Assembly: GCA_017647785.1 (NCBI GenBank)
Contig: JAGCJW010000004.1
Coordinates: 62,001-126,000 of the forward strand
Length of the DNA stretch: 64,000 bases
Direction of reading: 5' to 3'
Source: Bacteroidales bacterium
Lineage (GTDB): Bacteria > Bacteroidota > Bacteroidia > Bacteroidales > P3
Shown here in pieces: positions 19,355 to 29,887 of the stretch. A program made the translations under genes and the position numbers. A model generated the notes under the pieces. The model did not search any database. It had not been told where the DNA came from and was given only the letters and a program-made list of their open reading frames with translations. Each line of letters starts with the position of its first letter. The first letter of the stretch is position 1.

Positions 19355-20463
19355 AAATAATAACAATAATAGGTGCAAGACCTCAAATAATAAAAGCCTC
19401 AGCCATAAGCAGGGCAATAAAGAACTTTTATTCTGATAAAATAGAAGAAATAATCGTTCACACAGGACAGCATTATGATGAAAATATGTCCGAAATCTTT
19501 TTTAGAGAACTTGAAATCCCTCGTCCAAAATACCAATTATCCGTAGGAAGTGGTAAACATGGAGCACAGACTGCAAAGATGATTGAAAAGATTGAAGACG
19601 TCCTTGAAATAGAAAAACCAAATGCTATCATAGTATATGGAGATACAAACTCAACTCTTGCAGGAGCAATAGCTGCATCAAAAATTCACATTCCAATAAT
19701 ACACATAGAAGCGGGCTTACGTTCATTTGACAAAGCAATGCCAGAGGAAATCAACCGCATACTTTGTGACCACTGCTCAACCCTACTATTCTCTCCAACA
19801 ATTCACGGATATAACAACCTTTTAAAAGAAGGATTCTCCTCTGAAATAACAAACAAGCCAACAGCAGACAAGCCAAATATTTATCATTGTGGCGACATAA
19901 TGTATGATAACACAACTTACTTTTCTCAAAAAATAGAAAACTCAGAATGTAACTACAAAAACTTCATACTATGCACCATTCACCGAAACACAAATACAGA
20001 CGACAAAGAAAGACTCAAAAACATATTTGATGCAATACTTGAACTCTCAAAACAAAAAGAGATAATATTGCCATTACACCCAAGAACTAAAAAAATGCTT
20101 CCTCAAATGCTATCAGAGGAATACGTAAACAAAATATACAACACCTCATCTATCAAAATAATTGAGCCAGTTTCTTTCTTGGAAATGATAAAACTTGAAA
20201 GCAATGCAGACTTAATCCTTACCGATTCTGGAGGAGTACAAAAAGAAGCTTTCTTTCTTAAAAAGCCTTGCGTAATTCTTCGTTCTACAACCGAATGGAA
20301 AGAAATCGTTGAAGTAGGAAATGCCGCAATATGCGATGCAAATTATTCGTTAATCATAGAACAAACAAATAAATTCTTAAACAATCCGCCGCAATCCTAT
20401 CCACCAATATTTGGAGACGGACAAGCAGCAAAATTTATATGTGAACAAATAATAAAACTCTAA
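19351..20463 (+). CDS. wecB: UDP-N-acetylglucosamine 2-epimerase (non-hydrolysing)
   Basis: This 370-residue enzyme interconverts UDP-GlcNAc and UDP-ManNAc for surface polysaccharides. Motifs are IIGARPQIIKASA, VHTGQHYDENMS, VYGDTNSTLAGAIAASK, HIEAGLRSFDKAMPEEINR, and LTDSGGVQKEAFFLKKPCV near the C-terminus. The usual arrangement of conserved acidic residues and His is intact. It overlaps the glycosyltransferase gene by 4 bp. A wecC-type dehydrogenase is not in the window, so the fate of the ManNAc product is unknown. Confidence 0.93.
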   Translation: MKIITIIGARPQIIKASAISRAIKNFYSDKIEEIIVHTGQHYDENMSEIFFRELEIPRPKYQLSVGSGKHGAQTAKMIEKIEDVLEIEKPNAIIVYGDTNSTLAGAIAASKIHIPIIHIEAGLRSFDKAMPEEINRILCDHCSTLLFSPTIHGYNNLLKEGFSSEITNKPTADKPNIYHCGDIMYDNTTYFSQKIENSECNYKNFILCTIHRNTNTDDKERLKNIFDAILELSKQKEIILPLHPRTKKMLPQMLSEEYVNKIYNTSSIKIIEPVSFLEMIKLESNADLILTDSGGVQKEAFFLKKPCVILRSTTEWKEIVEVGNAAICDANYSLIIEQTNKFLNNPPQSYPPIFGDGQAAKFICEQIIKL

Positions 20464-20473
20464 AAAAACAAAT

Positions 20474-21448
20474 ATGCATACATTAAATCAACTTGAACAA
20501 GAAGCAGTAACATTAATTGAAAAGGAATCTTTCTTAAAAGAACCATTAGCTTTATACGAGCCAATAGAATATGGAATGAAACAAGGTGGTAAAAGAATAA
20601 GACCTCTCTTGTGTTTAATAGCAGCAGATATGTTTTCTGACGATATAGAAAAAGCAAAATCAGCTGCAATCGCCGTTGAAATTCTACATAACTTTACTTT
20701 GTTACACGATGACATAATGGACCAATCTCCATTACGCAGAGGAAAAGAAACAGTCTATAAAAAATTCAATTCAAACAAAGCAATCCTATCAGGAGATACT
20801 ATGTTTGCACTTGCATACAAATATCTACTTGATTACGACAAAGACATAGCAAAAGACCTCGTTGAAATCCTAACACAAGCCTCAATAGAGGTTTGCGAAG
20901 GACAAGCCTTTGACATGGAATTTGAAACAAGAAATGACGTAAGCATAGAAGAATACATCAATATGATACGTTTAAAAACAGGAATCTTGCTTTCTTGCGC
21001 ATTAAGACTTGGAGCTGTAACAGCAAACTGCACAAAAGAAAACCTCGTTTTGCTTGATGAATTTGCACAAAACATAGGAATAGCCTTCCAAATCCAAGAT
21101 GACATTTTGGATTGTTGGAGTGATTTAGAAGTTTTCGGAAAAGTAACAGGCAAAGACATAGTTGATAACAAAAAAACCTTCCTTTACCTAAAAGCACTCG
21201 AAATTGGAAGCGACAGACAACAAAATATTTTAAAAGAACTCTATTCTTCTAAAAATTTTGAAAGCACTCAAAAAGAGCAAGTCGTAAAATCAATATACGA
21301 AGATTTGAAAATAAAAGAAATTGCTAAAAAAGAAATGGTGTATTATCATAATTTAGCAATTCAATCGTTAGAGAAAATAAACATAGACCAAGAAAGAAAA
21401 GAAAATCTAAGGTTATTTTCAGAAAAATTAATGAATAGAAATAAATAA
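20474..21448 (+). CDS. Polyprenyl diphosphate synthase
   Basis: This 324-residue trans-prenyltransferase condenses isopentenyl diphosphate units. Both Asp-rich motifs are present: DDIMD at 79-83 and DDILD at 209-213, with GGKRIRPLL at 38-46. The residue five before the first motif is Phe74. A bulky residue there usually limits products to about C15-C20, so a farnesyl or geranylgeranyl synthase is more likely than a long-chain quinone enzyme; this is inference. It is 10 bp after wecB and 8 bp before clpP. Confidence 0.88.
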   Translation: MHTLNQLEQEAVTLIEKESFLKEPLALYEPIEYGMKQGGKRIRPLLCLIAADMFSDDIEKAKSAAIAVEILHNFTLLHDDIMDQSPLRRGKETVYKKFNSNKAILSGDTMFALAYKYLLDYDKDIAKDLVEILTQASIEVCEGQAFDMEFETRNDVSIEEYINMIRLKTGILLSCALRLGAVTANCTKENLVLLDEFAQNIGIAFQIQDDILDCWSDLEVFGKVTGKDIVDNKKTFLYLKALEIGSDRQQNILKELYSSKNFESTQKEQVVKSIYEDLKIKEIAKKEMVYYHNLAIQSLEKINIDQERKENLRLFSEKLMNRNK

Positions 21449-21456
21449 TTAACGAT

Positions 21457-22143
21457 ATGAATAATTTAGATAAAGAATTTAGACTTTACGCAATCAAGCA
21501 TAGAGGAATTAGTAGTTTAACTTTTGATAAATATAGCAAAGTTAGTAGTACAAGAAGTGCGTATATAAACCCTACAATTGTAGAAGAAAGAAGACTTAAC
21601 GTAGCTCAAATGGACGTTTTCTCACGTCTGATGATGGATAGAATAATATTTCTTGGCACAGCAATAGATGACGATGTTGCAAACATAATTCAAGCTCAGT
21701 TATTATTCTTAGAAAGTGTGGATTCTACAACTGACATTCAAATTTACTTAAATACACCTGGCGGATACGTAAACGCAGGACTTGGAATTTACGATACAAT
21801 GCAATATATCAAACCTGACGTTGCAACAATATGCACAGGATTAGCCGCTTCTATGGGTTCAGTTTTATTATGCGCAGGAGCAAAAAACAAACGTACAGCC
21901 TTGGAACATTCAAGAGTGATGATACATCAACCACTTGGCGGAGCGCAAGGACAAGCCTCAGACATAGAAATCGCAGCAAGAGAAATCCTTAAAACAAAAG
22001 AAGAATTATATTCCATAATCGCTAAACACACAGGCAAATCTATTAAGAAGATAGAAAAAGATGGTGATAGAGATTATTGGCTAACAGCAAAAGAAGCCTT
22101 AGAATACGGAATAATTGACGAAATCTTAACAAGCAAGAAATAA
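21457..22143 (+). CDS. clpP: ATP-dependent Clp protease proteolytic subunit
   Basis: This 228-residue protein is the barrel-forming serine peptidase subunit of Clp. The catalytic Ser132 lies in [14 protein letters not shown], His157 in [14 protein letters not shown], and an Asp near 206 in [12 protein letters not shown]. It has a longer N-terminus (~30 residues) than E. coli ClpP, as is usual in Bacteroidota. No clpX or tig gene is adjacent; it ends the yicC-clpP run and is followed by a strong hairpin terminator. Confidence 0.94.
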   Translation: MNNLDKEFRLYAIKHRGISSLTFDKYSKVSSTRSAYINPTIVEERRLNVAQMDVFSRLMMDRIIFLGTAIDDDVANIIQAQLLFLESVDSTTDIQIYLNTPGGYVNAGLGIYDTMQYIKPDVATICTGLAASMGSVLLCAGAKNKRTALEHSRVMIHQPLGGAQGQASDIEIAAREILKTKEELYSIIAKHTGKSIKKIEKDGDRDYWLTAKEALEYGIIDEILTSKK

Positions 22144-22164
22144 AACATAAGATTAGCATTCTAA

Positions 22165-22202
22165 AAAACCGACATTTAAGATTTAAGTGTCGGTTTTCTT
22201 TT
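22165..22202 (+). terminator. Rho-independent-like terminator after clpP
   Basis: A 15-bp stem with one G-U pair has arms at 22165-22179 and 22183-22197, a 3-nt loop, and a following T-rich tail. It lies 21 bp after clpP and may also stop transcription from queG on the other strand. Confidence 0.8.
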
Positions 22203-22238
22203 ATTATATACTTTTACCAAATTTTTATTTTGATTTAG

Positions 22239-22309
22239 TAATGTTTCTACTTCTTGAAGGTAACACTTCTACTTTACCAAAGTAACACTTCTACTTCTTG
22301 AAGGTAATT
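22239..22309. repeat. Three-unit 22-bp tandem repeat, locus A
   Basis: Three units start at 22239, 22261 and 22283. Units 2 and 3 start with the same 11-bp word (TAACACTTCTA); unit 1 differs at three positions. Each second 11-bp half is a near-palindrome: CTTCTTGAAGG in units 1 and 3, CTTTACCAAAG in unit 2. The array sits between the converging clpP and queG genes and shares its 11-bp word with the array at 51645-51760. No protein-coding periodicity is possible, because 22 is not a multiple of 3. Confidence 0.8.
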
Positions 22310-22367
22310 TGTTTTCATAGTAATAAATACTATTTTAATCAAGAAAAAAATAAACGGAAACTAAGAG

Positions 22368-23273
22368 TTATTTTCGCCCCTTTATATTTGAAAGAAATTT
22401 CTCAAACTTTACTCTCTCCATTGCGGAGATTTTACGGACTTTGTTGAAGTCTGTCTTTTCTAATTCTTCGTTTTCTATTTTGGAAATCAGTGTTTTAATT
22501 TCTTGGGATGGAGAAAATTCGTTTTCAACCTTTGGTATCTTGTTGTTTCTTATACAAGTATTTAGGCAAATGTCGCAACCGTAAATGTAATTGCTTAATT
22601 TGATGTTATCAGGTATAAATTCCTTGTTTTCAATGGTTTGATAGGAAATACATTTGTTTGAATCAAGTCCTGTTTCTTGGTCGTTTAGAGCTTGATTTGG
22701 GCAAGATTCTATACATTTTCTGCAATTACCACACTGATTCCTAACTTCTTGTGTGTAATCGCTTTGATAATCACAGATGATTTCAGCTAAAAAAACTTTA
22801 CTTCCCCATTTTGGACTTATGAAACAGGTGTTTTTGCCTATCCAACCTAAGCCTGCTTTTACTGCCCAATGCTTTTCCATTACGGGTGCTGTATCTACAC
22901 ATATTTTTGCATTAAGGTCTGGGTATAAGTCTTTTAATTCTTCTAATAAGGCGTAGAGTTTTTGTTTTATTACTTTGTGATAGTCTTTTCCTTGTGCGTA
23001 TGAGGCTATTTTTACTTTGGAATCTTCTAACTGATTTTCAGTATTGTAGGATATTACAAAAGAAAAAACTGTTTTTGCATCTTCTAACAACTCGCAAACG
23101 TTGAATCGTTGTGAGTGATAGTTGGATAAGTAATCCATATCTGCATTATAACCTTTTGAAATCCAATTATCAAAGTTTTTTGAACAGAGTTGTTCTGCCT
23201 TTGCTGCTCCACAGTCGTGAAATCCTAAGGAAAGAGCTTTTTCTTTTACGATTTCTAATGGTAAATACTTCAT
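22368..23273 (-). CDS. queG: Epoxyqueuosine reductase QueG
   Basis: This 301-residue cobalamin- and Fe-S-dependent enzyme performs the last step of queuosine synthesis in tRNA. Visible features are VDTAPVMEKHWAVKAGLGWIGKN with the catalytic Asp, a first cluster motif CGNCRKCIESCP, and a second CDICLNTC in which the usual following Pro is replaced by Ile. The C-terminal HEAT-like part is short. It begins directly after the dnaE stop codon (no gap) and closes the acyltransferase-dnaE-queG run. Confidence 0.92.
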   Translation of the reverse strand: MKYLPLEIVKEKALSLGFHDCGAAKAEQLCSKNFDNWISKGYNADMDYLSNYHSQRFNVCELLEDAKTVFSFVISYNTENQLEDSKVKIASYAQGKDYHKVIKQKLYALLEELKDLYPDLNAKICVDTAPVMEKHWAVKAGLGWIGKNTCFISPKWGSKVFLAEIICDYQSDYTQEVRNQCGNCRKCIESCPNQALNDQETGLDSNKCISYQTIENKEFIPDNIKLSNYIYGCDICLNTCIRNNKIPKVENEFSPSQEIKTLISKIENEELEKTDFNKVRKISAMERVKFEKFLSNIKGRK

Positions 23274-26200
23274 TTATCTTTTTATAACCTTATAGTTCAA
23301 TCCATAGACTGAGGCTAATTTTCTGACTTCTTTGATAAAGGACGGATCTACTTTAAATTTCTTTGCGTGCATTGTTACCTTCAAATTATCTATTGAAGAT
23401 ATTAGGTTAATTTTAAGCGACATCTTGCCTTTATTCTTCTTGCATGCTTTTTCTATCTCACTTACAAACGAAGGTGTTACATTGTTATACTCTATTGTGA
23501 TTTCTAGTTCTTTAGCGTTTTCTTCCATGTAGTTAGCTAACAATGCTACATCTTTTACGAAAAGGTCAAGTTCTTTTGTAATTGCATCTTTTGGCCAAGA
23601 TTTTTCTCTAACTGAAGCATGTATGATAAGGTATAGACCTTCTTTACAGAAGTTCCCAAATTTCACATAATTTTGTCCAAAAAATCTAAAGGTGTATGCT
23701 CCTGTTTCATCTTCTATTGTGAGTGATGAAAACGGATTTCCGTTTTTGCCTACTTTGTTTTCTGCTCCTACAACTACTCCTGCAATGCAAATGTCTTTGT
23801 CTTTTAAGTCTGAAAGGTTTTTTAAACTTTCTAATTTAGTATCTACAAATGTTTTAACTGTTTCTTCGTATTCGTCTAATGGGTGTCCAGAAATGTAAAA
23901 GCCTATCATCTCTTTTTCATACGAAAGGCTTTCACTTTGAGACCAACGTTCACATTCTGGAATTTCTATTATATCGTCTATTTTGATTTCTTCTTCATCA
24001 AATAATGAAACCTGGGCTGACATACTGTCGGTTTTGATTTTGTTAGACAGCATTATCATTTTTTCTAGTACAGTAAAGTCATTGTCAATGTTTGTAAAGT
24101 ATTGTGCTCTGTGAGCATCAGCAAAGCAATCAAAACCTCCTGCTTTTATCAACGATTCTAAACAACGACGATTGATGATTCTAAGGTTTACTCTCTTTAT
24201 AAGGTCAAAAGCAGATAGATAAGGACCATTTTCTTCTCTTTCTCTGATGATTTCTTCTGCAGCAGCTAATCCTACACCCTTTATTGCGGCTAATCCAAAT
24301 AGGATTTCGCCTTTTTTATTCACCATAAAGTTAAGGTCAGATTCGTTTACGTTTGGCCCTAACACTTGAAGGTTAATATTTTGACACTCTTCAATATATT
24401 TTGTTATCTTTTTAATATCAGAAAGGTTGTGAGTAAGAACTGAAGACATGTATTCAGCAGGGTAATGTGCTTTTAGGTATGCTGTTTGGAAAGCAACGTA
24501 TGCGTAACATGTAGAGTGGGATTTGTTGAATGCATATTCAGCAAATTTTTTCCAGTCTTCCCATATCTTTTTAACCTTTTCGGTATCTAATCCGTTGTTT
24601 TCACAGCCTACAATGAATTTCTTTTCCAATTCTTCCATTACCTTGATTTGCTTTTTACCCATCGCCTTTCTTAATTTGTCGGCTTCACCTGGGGTAAAAT
24701 TTGCAAGGGCTTGGGAAAGCAACATGACCTGTTCTTGATACACTGTAATACCATAGGTTTCTGCAAGATACTTCTCCATTATTGGAAATTCATAAACGAT
24801 TTCCTCTTTTCCGTGTTTTCTGTTTATGAAGTTGGAAATATATTGCATTGGACCTGGACGATAAAGTGCGTTCATCGCAATCAAATCTTCAAATCTGTCG
24901 GGTTTAAGGTTTTGTAAATGCCCACTCATTCCGTCAGATTCAAATTGGAATGTGCCAACGGTTAATCCTTTTTGAAATAATTCTAATGCCTTTTGGTCAT
25001 CTAATGCTATTTTATCGGGTTCTATTATTATGCCTTTTGTTTTGCGTATGTTTTCACAAGCGTCTTTTATGATAGAAAGGTTACTTAGTCCAAGGAAGTC
25101 CATCTTTATCATTCCAACGCTTTCAATGAGTTTCCCTTCAAACTGAGTTGCCATCATATCTGAGTCTTTACTGTCAGCAATTGGCACATAATTGGAAATA
25201 TCATCGGGACCTATGATTACGCCACAGGCATGTATTCCTGTACTTCTAATAGAGCCTTCTAGTTTTCTTGCAAGAGTAAGAACTTTTTTAACTAATTCTG
25301 GACCTTCTTCTAGTTCTTGTTTTAGTTCTGGAGACTCATTAAAGGCTTGGTCTAAGGAAATTCCTGGTCTGTTAGGAACATATTCTGCTAATCTATTGGA
25401 ATCGGCTAGCGGTAATTCTAAAACTCTGGCTACGTCTTTAATTGACATTTTTGCTGCCATTGTTCCAAAAGTTGTAATTTGAGCAACGTGGTCTGATCCA
25501 TACTTATCTTGTACGTATTGTAAGGTTTTGGCTCTTCCTTCATCGTCAAAGTCCACGTCTATATCGGGCAAGGAAATTCTATCTGGATTTAGAAAACGCT
25601 CGAAAAGCAATCCGTATTTCAAAGGTTCTATTGCAGTAATTCCTAAGCAATATGCAACAACGCTTCCTGCGGCTGAACCTCTCCCCGGCCCAACTATGAC
25701 TCCTAAATTCTCTCTTGAATAATTTATAAAGTCTTGTACGATTAGGAAATAACCAGGAAATCCCATCCATTCTATGGTTCCTAATTCGCTTTCTATTCTT
25801 TTAAGTACTATTTCGTCAAGATTTTCGCCGTAACGTTTCTTTGCTCCTTCTAAGGTGAGGTGTCGAAGATATGCAGCATCGAATTTTGTACGTATTATCT
25901 TCTCATAACCACCTTTTTCTTTGAGAAGCTTTTCTATTATTTCGCTTTTTTTCTCAGGGGCTTTGTCTTCGTCCGATGTTTTTGGACTATTTATAAAGTC
26001 ATTATAGAGTTTTTCTGATATTTCTTCTTTTGGAAACTTTTTATAGTACTCTTCTATTGTGCCAAAGGTGCTTGGAATATCAAATACGGGAAGTATTGGT
26101 CCTCTTTCTAATTCAAAAACTTCTACTTTATCAACTATTTCTTGTGTGTTATAGATCGCCTCTGGTGTGTCTGGAAATGCTTCTAACATTTCGTCCATTG

Positions 26201-26939
26201 ATTTTAAATACTCATTACCTGTATATGACATTTTACTGTTGTCATATTCTGATAAGGTCTTTCCTGTATTTAAACAAATCAAAATCGTATGTGCTTCAAA
26301 GTCATCTTTATTTACAAAGTGAACATCGTTTGTTGCTATTATCTTTATGTCAAATTTTTTGGCAATTCTTATTAGTTCTTTATTGACTTGGTGTTGTAGG
26401 TCTATGCCATGGTTTTGTAGTTCTATGTAATAGTCATCTTTAAAGACTTCTTTGTATTCTAAGGCTGTTCTTTCTGCTCCTTCTATGTCGTTATTTTCTA
26501 TCAGTTTAGGCAAAATTCCTCCTAAACAGGCTGAACAACATATCAATCCTTCGGAATATTGAAATAATAGCTCTTTATCTATTCTTGAGGTACGGTATTT
26601 GGCTTCTTTTGCAAAGGCTAAGGAGTCTAATTTTACTAAATTTTGATAGCCTTTCGCATTTTTTGCAAGCAATATAAGGTGATGTCCACTGAAATTTTTA
26701 CCATCTTTTATAAATCTGCTTTGTGGAGAAACGTACATTTCACATCCTAAAATTGGTTTTACGCCTTTTTTCTTGCAAGCATTGTGAAATTCCAATACTC
26801 CAAACATATTGCCATGGTCTGTTATAGCAACTGCTTCTTGTCCTAATTCTTTGGCTCTGTCAAGTAGCTTATTTATATTACAAGCTCCGTCTAATATGGA
26901 ATATTGTGTGTGTACGTGAAGATGGGTAAAATTATTCAT
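23274..26939 (-). CDS. dnaE: DNA polymerase III alpha subunit DnaE
   Basis: This 1221-residue replicative polymerase starts with a PHP domain (THLHVHTQYSILDGA). The palm carries GPGRGSAAGS at 417-426 and the catalytic PDIDVDFDD at 458-466. Later come HSTCYAYVAFQTAYLKAHYPAEY, a tandem helix-hairpin-helix region around ~890-940, and an OB-fold near 1080-1160 (DICIAGVVVGAENK). Length is normal for Bacteroidota DnaE. The downstream queG is contiguous and the LpxL-like gene lies 10 bp upstream. Confidence 0.96.
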   Translation of the reverse strand: MNNFTHLHVHTQYSILDGACNINKLLDRAKELGQEAVAITDHGNMFGVLEFHNACKKKGVKPILGCEMYVSPQSRFIKDGKNFSGHHLILLAKNAKGYQNLVKLDSLAFAKEAKYRTSRIDKELLFQYSEGLICCSACLGGILPKLIENNDIEGAERTALEYKEVFKDDYYIELQNHGIDLQHQVNKELIRIAKKFDIKIIATNDVHFVNKDDFEAHTILICLNTGKTLSEYDNSKMSYTGNEYLKSMDEMLEAFPDTPEAIYNTQEIVDKVEVFELERGPILPVFDIPSTFGTIEEYYKKFPKEEISEKLYNDFINSPKTSDEDKAPEKKSEIIEKLLKEKGGYEKIIRTKFDAAYLRHLTLEGAKKRYGENLDEIVLKRIESELGTIEWMGFPGYFLIVQDFINYSRENLGVIVGPGRGSAAGSVVAYCLGITAIEPLKYGLLFERFLNPDRISLPDIDVDFDDEGRAKTLQYVQDKYGSDHVAQITTFGTMAAKMSIKDVARVLELPLADSNRLAEYVPNRPGISLDQAFNESPELKQELEEGPELVKKVLTLARKLEGSIRSTGIHACGVIIGPDDISNYVPIADSKDSDMMATQFEGKLIESVGMIKMDFLGLSNLSIIKDACENIRKTKGIIIEPDKIALDDQKALELFQKGLTVGTFQFESDGMSGHLQNLKPDRFEDLIAMNALYRPGPMQYISNFINRKHGKEEIVYEFPIMEKYLAETYGITVYQEQVMLLSQALANFTPGEADKLRKAMGKKQIKVMEELEKKFIVGCENNGLDTEKVKKIWEDWKKFAEYAFNKSHSTCYAYVAFQTAYLKAHYPAEYMSSVLTHNLSDIKKITKYIEECQNINLQVLGPNVNESDLNFMVNKKGEILFGLAAIKGVGLAAAEEIIREREENGPYLSAFDLIKRVNLRIINRRCLESLIKAGGFDCFADAHRAQYFTNIDNDFTVLEKMIMLSNKIKTDSMSAQVSLFDEEEIKIDDIIEIPECERWSQSESLSYEKEMIGFYISGHPLDEYEETVKTFVDTKLESLKNLSDLKDKDICIAGVVVGAENKVGKNGNPFSSLTIEDETGAYTFRFFGQNYVKFGNFCKEGLYLIIHASVREKSWPKDAITKELDLFVKDVALLANYMEENAKELEITIEYNNVTPSFVSEIEKACKKNKGKMSLKINLISSIDNLKVTMHAKKFKVDPSFIKEVRKLASVYGLNYKVIKR

Positions 26940-26949
26940 AATATATTGT

Positions 26950-27834
26950 CTAATTATTTTGTTCGTATTTAAGTTTCCAACGTCTGTGGCTCCACAACCA
27001 ATATTGTGGTGCTTCTTTTATGAGTTCTTCTAATATGCTTGCGGATTTTTCTACTATAAATCCGTATTCTGTTTCTTGTGGAGAGGTTGTTACTTCTTCT
27101 ATTTCAAATTCGTAATAGCCTCTTTTTACTTTTCTTACTTTATAGAAAAATACTGGATAGTCATATTTCTTTGCAAAATACTCGCATCCGTAAATAAATG
27201 CTGTCTTTTGATTAAGGAAATCTATCCAATAGCATTTGTTTCTGTCGTTTGGACTTTGGTCTGACAAAAGCATATAGGCACAAGTCTTTGTATTGTGGTA
27301 GTTATCAAAGACTTTGCGAGAGTTATCTGCATAACAAACTTCTGTAGTGTATCTTGTGCGTTTTTTGTGCATAAGTTCTTCAAAGGTTTTGTTACTCATT
27401 CTTTTGCCAACTCCTATTCCATGAAAGTCAAACTGCATTCCAAGACTTGCAACCATAAATTCCCAGTTGTTATAGTGTGCAGAAACTAATATAATGCTTT
27501 TGTTTTGTTTGTAGTAGTCAGATATTATTTCTGGATTTAGGCATTTGTATCTTTTCATTAGGTTTTTCTTGGAAATTGTTAGCATCTTCACTGCCTCCAA
27601 GAAAAGGTCTGCTAAATGGGAATAAAACTTGCTCGATATTTCTCTCAGTTCTGCGGGTGTTTTATCGGGAAAGGATTTTGAGAGGTTATTCATAACTACT
27701 TTCTTCCTGTAACCCAGAAGGTTATAAAGTAGAAATTTTACAATATCTGCTAAGAAATGTAAAAACCTCATCGGTAAAAGTGATAAGGGAATGAGGAATC
27801 CGTAAAATAATATGTAGTTAAGAATTGCTTTCAT
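26950..27834 (-). CDS. Lysophospholipid/lipid A acyltransferase (LpxL-like)
   Basis: I choose the ATG at 27834, giving MKAILNYILFYGFLIPLSLL with a membrane anchor. A start at 27945 would lie inside the nqr terminator and upstream of the promoter element. The 294-residue protein belongs to the LpxL/HtrB superfamily, which adds secondary acyl chains to lipid A. The HX4E catalytic motif is visible in SAHYNNWEF, and a later DQSPND matches the family. It is the first gene of the run with dnaE and queG. The exact acceptor position is unknown. Confidence 0.88.
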   Translation of the reverse strand: MKAILNYILFYGFLIPLSLLPMRFLHFLADIVKFLLYNLLGYRKKVVMNNLSKSFPDKTPAELREISSKFYSHLADLFLEAVKMLTISKKNLMKRYKCLNPEIISDYYKQNKSIILVSAHYNNWEFMVASLGMQFDFHGIGVGKRMSNKTFEELMHKKRTRYTTEVCYADNSRKVFDNYHNTKTCAYMLLSDQSPNDRNKCYWIDFLNQKTAFIYGCEYFAKKYDYPVFFYKVRKVKRGYYEFEIEEVTTSPQETEYGFIVEKSASILEELIKEAPQYWLWSHRRWKLKYEQNN

Positions 27835-27854
27835 TTTACAACCATTTTCTAAAA

Positions 27855-27862
27855 CAAAGATA
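27855..27862 (-). promoter_or_regulatory. Bacteroidota -7 element for the LpxL-like/dnaE/queG run
   Basis: Minus-strand TATCTTTG fits TAnnTTTG, 20 bp before the ATG at 27834. Its position supports the shorter start of the acyltransferase. Confidence 0.55.
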
Positions 27863-27923
27863 CAAAAAATATTTCTTAGAATCAATAAATTTTTTCTTTG
27901 TTTTAATTTTTTCTTTCTTTGTT

Positions 27924-27968
27924 TAAAAAAAATAATATCGGACAATAGTAAATTACTGCCCGATATTA
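27924..27968 (-). terminator. Terminator of the nqr operon
   Basis: Read on the minus strand, an interrupted stem with arms around 27968-27954 and 27950-27933 (core AATATCGG paired with CCGATATT) is followed by a run of T. It begins about 27 bp after the nqrF stop and separates nqr from the acyltransferase run. Confidence 0.75.
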
Positions 27969-27994
27969 CTTTTCTAGTTCTAAGAAATTAGAAA

Positions 27995-29233
27995 CTAACT
28001 TCCGAAATTGTCATACAAAATGTTTTCAGGTGGTACTCCAAGTGAGTCTAACATTTTGATAACTGCCGCAATCATTGGAGGTGGACCACACAAATAGTAT
28101 TCTATTTCTTCTGGTTCTTTATGGTTTTTCAAATAATTGTTGTAGATAACATCGTGAATAAATCCTGTATATCCAGTCCAATTATCTCCTTCATCTGGTG
28201 CGGAAAGTGCTACGTTGTATTCAAAGTTTGGATTGTTCTTTGCAATTTCTTCATACTCGTCCATGTAGAATAAGTCTTTGATTGCTCTTGCTCCATACCA
28301 GAATGTAGCTTTTCTTGTTGTGTGATGTGTTTTAAATAAGTCGAAGATATGAGAACGCATTGGTGCCATACCAACTCCTCCTCCGATAAACATCATTTCT
28401 TTGTCTGTATCCTTTATGAAGAACTCTCCGTAAGGTCCAGAAATTGTTATCTTGTCTCCTGGTTTCAATGACCAAATGTAAGAAGAACATATACCTGGAT
28501 TTACATTTGCCCAACCGCCTTTTTCTCTATCAATAGGTGGAGTTGCAATACGTATATTCAACATGATAATGTTGTTTTCTGCTGGATGGTTAGCCATAGA
28601 ATATGCTCTGAAACATGGTTCTGGGTTTTTCATTACTAAATCCCATACTTTGAATTTATCCCAATCAGAGTGATATTTAGGATCTATGTCCATATCTTTA
28701 TAGTTGATTGTACAAGCTGGCACATCTATTTGGATATATCCACCACTTCTGAAATTAAGAGTTTCACCTTCTGGTAATTTAACAACGAATTGTTTAATGA
28801 ATGTAGCAACATTGTCATTGCTAAGTACTTCACATTCCCATTTTTTGATACCAAATATTTCTTCTGGTATCTCTATTTTCATGTTTTCTTTTACTTTAAC
28901 TTGACAACCCAAACGATAATTTTCTTGTTGTTGTTTTCTTGTGAAGTGAGGCTTTTCAGTTGGTAACATTTCTCCGCCACCTTCTATTACTTTACACTTA
29001 CACATTCCGCAAGTTCCTTGTCCTCCACATGCAGAAGGAAGGAATATTTTTTCGTTTGCAAGAGTTGTCAAAATAGAAGAGCCTGTTTGAACTTCTATGT
29101 CTTTTTTATCGTTTATGTTTATCTTTACATCACCTTGTGGTACTAACTTTTTTCTTGCATAAAGCAAAATAGATACCAATAAAAGTACGATGACTAAAAA
29201 GACTAACACACTTATTATTACTATTTTTCCCAT
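27995..29233 (-). CDS. nqrF: Na+-translocating NADH:quinone reductase subunit F
   Basis: This 412-residue subunit is the NADH-oxidising entry of NQR. It has an N-terminal membrane anchor (~3-26), a [2Fe-2S] ferredoxin domain with Cys69, Cys75, Cys78 and a later Cys in NYRLGCQ, an FAD domain with RAYSMAN, and an NADH domain with [10 protein letters not shown] and YLCGPPPM. Electrons pass from NADH via FAD and the cluster to the membrane subunits. It is the last gene of the operon, 14 bp after nqrE. Confidence 0.96.
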   Translation of the reverse strand: MGKIVIISVLVFLVIVLLLVSILLYARKKLVPQGDVKININDKKDIEVQTGSSILTTLANEKIFLPSACGGQGTCGMCKCKVIEGGGEMLPTEKPHFTRKQQQENYRLGCQVKVKENMKIEIPEEIFGIKKWECEVLSNDNVATFIKQFVVKLPEGETLNFRSGGYIQIDVPACTINYKDMDIDPKYHSDWDKFKVWDLVMKNPEPCFRAYSMANHPAENNIIMLNIRIATPPIDREKGGWANVNPGICSSYIWSLKPGDKITISGPYGEFFIKDTDKEMMFIGGGVGMAPMRSHIFDLFKTHHTTRKATFWYGARAIKDLFYMDEYEEIAKNNPNFEYNVALSAPDEGDNWTGYTGFIHDVIYNNYLKNHKEPEEIEYYLCGPPPMIAAVIKMLDSLGVPPENILYDNFGS

Positions 29234-29247
29234 TTCTTATCTCTGTT

Positions 29248-29865
29248 TTATAGTTTAATACCAATGAAACTCATAAAAGCAATAGCCATAAGTCCTGTTA
29301 TGATAAAAGTTATACCTAATCCTTTTAGCGGAGCTGGAACATGAGCATATCTTATTCTTTCTCTGATTGCTGCTAAACCAACTATAGCTAGCAACCAACC
29401 GATTCCACTACCAAGAGAGAATGATAAAACTTCTCCTATGTTAGCATAATCTCTTTGTTGCATAAATAATGATGCTCCCATTATTGCACAGTTTACAGCA
29501 ATCAATGGTAAGAATATTCCTAATTGGCTATAAAGTGTAGGAGATACTTTTTCAACAAACATTTCAACTAATTGTACTATTGCAGCAATTACTGCAATGA
29601 ACAATATAAAACTTAAAAAGCTTAAATCTACACTAGCTAAAGACGGACTTAACCAAGCTAATGCTCCTTCCTTTAATATGAATTCATTTATAAGATAGTT
29701 TATTGGCACAGTGATTAAAAGTACAAAAACCACAGCCAAACCTAATCCCATAGATGTTTTTACTGTTTTACTAACAGCAAGGTATGAACACATTCCCAAG
29801 AAGAATGCAAACACCATATTATCTATGAAGATAGACTTTACGAATATGTTTATTATTTCTTGCAT
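29248..29865 (-). CDS. nqrE: Na+-translocating NADH:quinone reductase subunit E
   Basis: This 205-residue integral membrane subunit has six predicted helices. Family residues are visible in [20 protein letters not shown] near the N-terminus and [16 protein letters not shown] in the middle; NqrD/E each supply Cys ligands for a shared membrane iron centre. The pair NqrD/NqrE is homologous and of inverted topology. It is located 22 bp after nqrD and 14 bp before nqrF. Confidence 0.95.
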   Translation of the reverse strand: MQEIINIFVKSIFIDNMVFAFFLGMCSYLAVSKTVKTSMGLGLAVVFVLLITVPINYLINEFILKEGALAWLSPSLASVDLSFLSFILFIAVIAAIVQLVEMFVEKVSPTLYSQLGIFLPLIAVNCAIMGASLFMQQRDYANIGEVLSFSLGSGIGWLLAIVGLAAIRERIRYAHVPAPLKGLGITFIITGLMAIAFMSFIGIKL

Positions 29866-29887
29866 AAATTTATTTTTTATTCATTAA

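Noticed and set aside
18128..20463. A capsule or O-antigen locus.
   Set aside because: Only one glycosyltransferase and WecB are present, with no flippase, polymerase or priming transferase; two genes do not make a locus.
27835..27945. An N-terminal extension of the LpxL-like acyltransferase with a basic leader.
   Set aside because: The region contains the nqr terminator and a TATCTTTG promoter element, and the ATG at 27834 gives the usual N-terminus.
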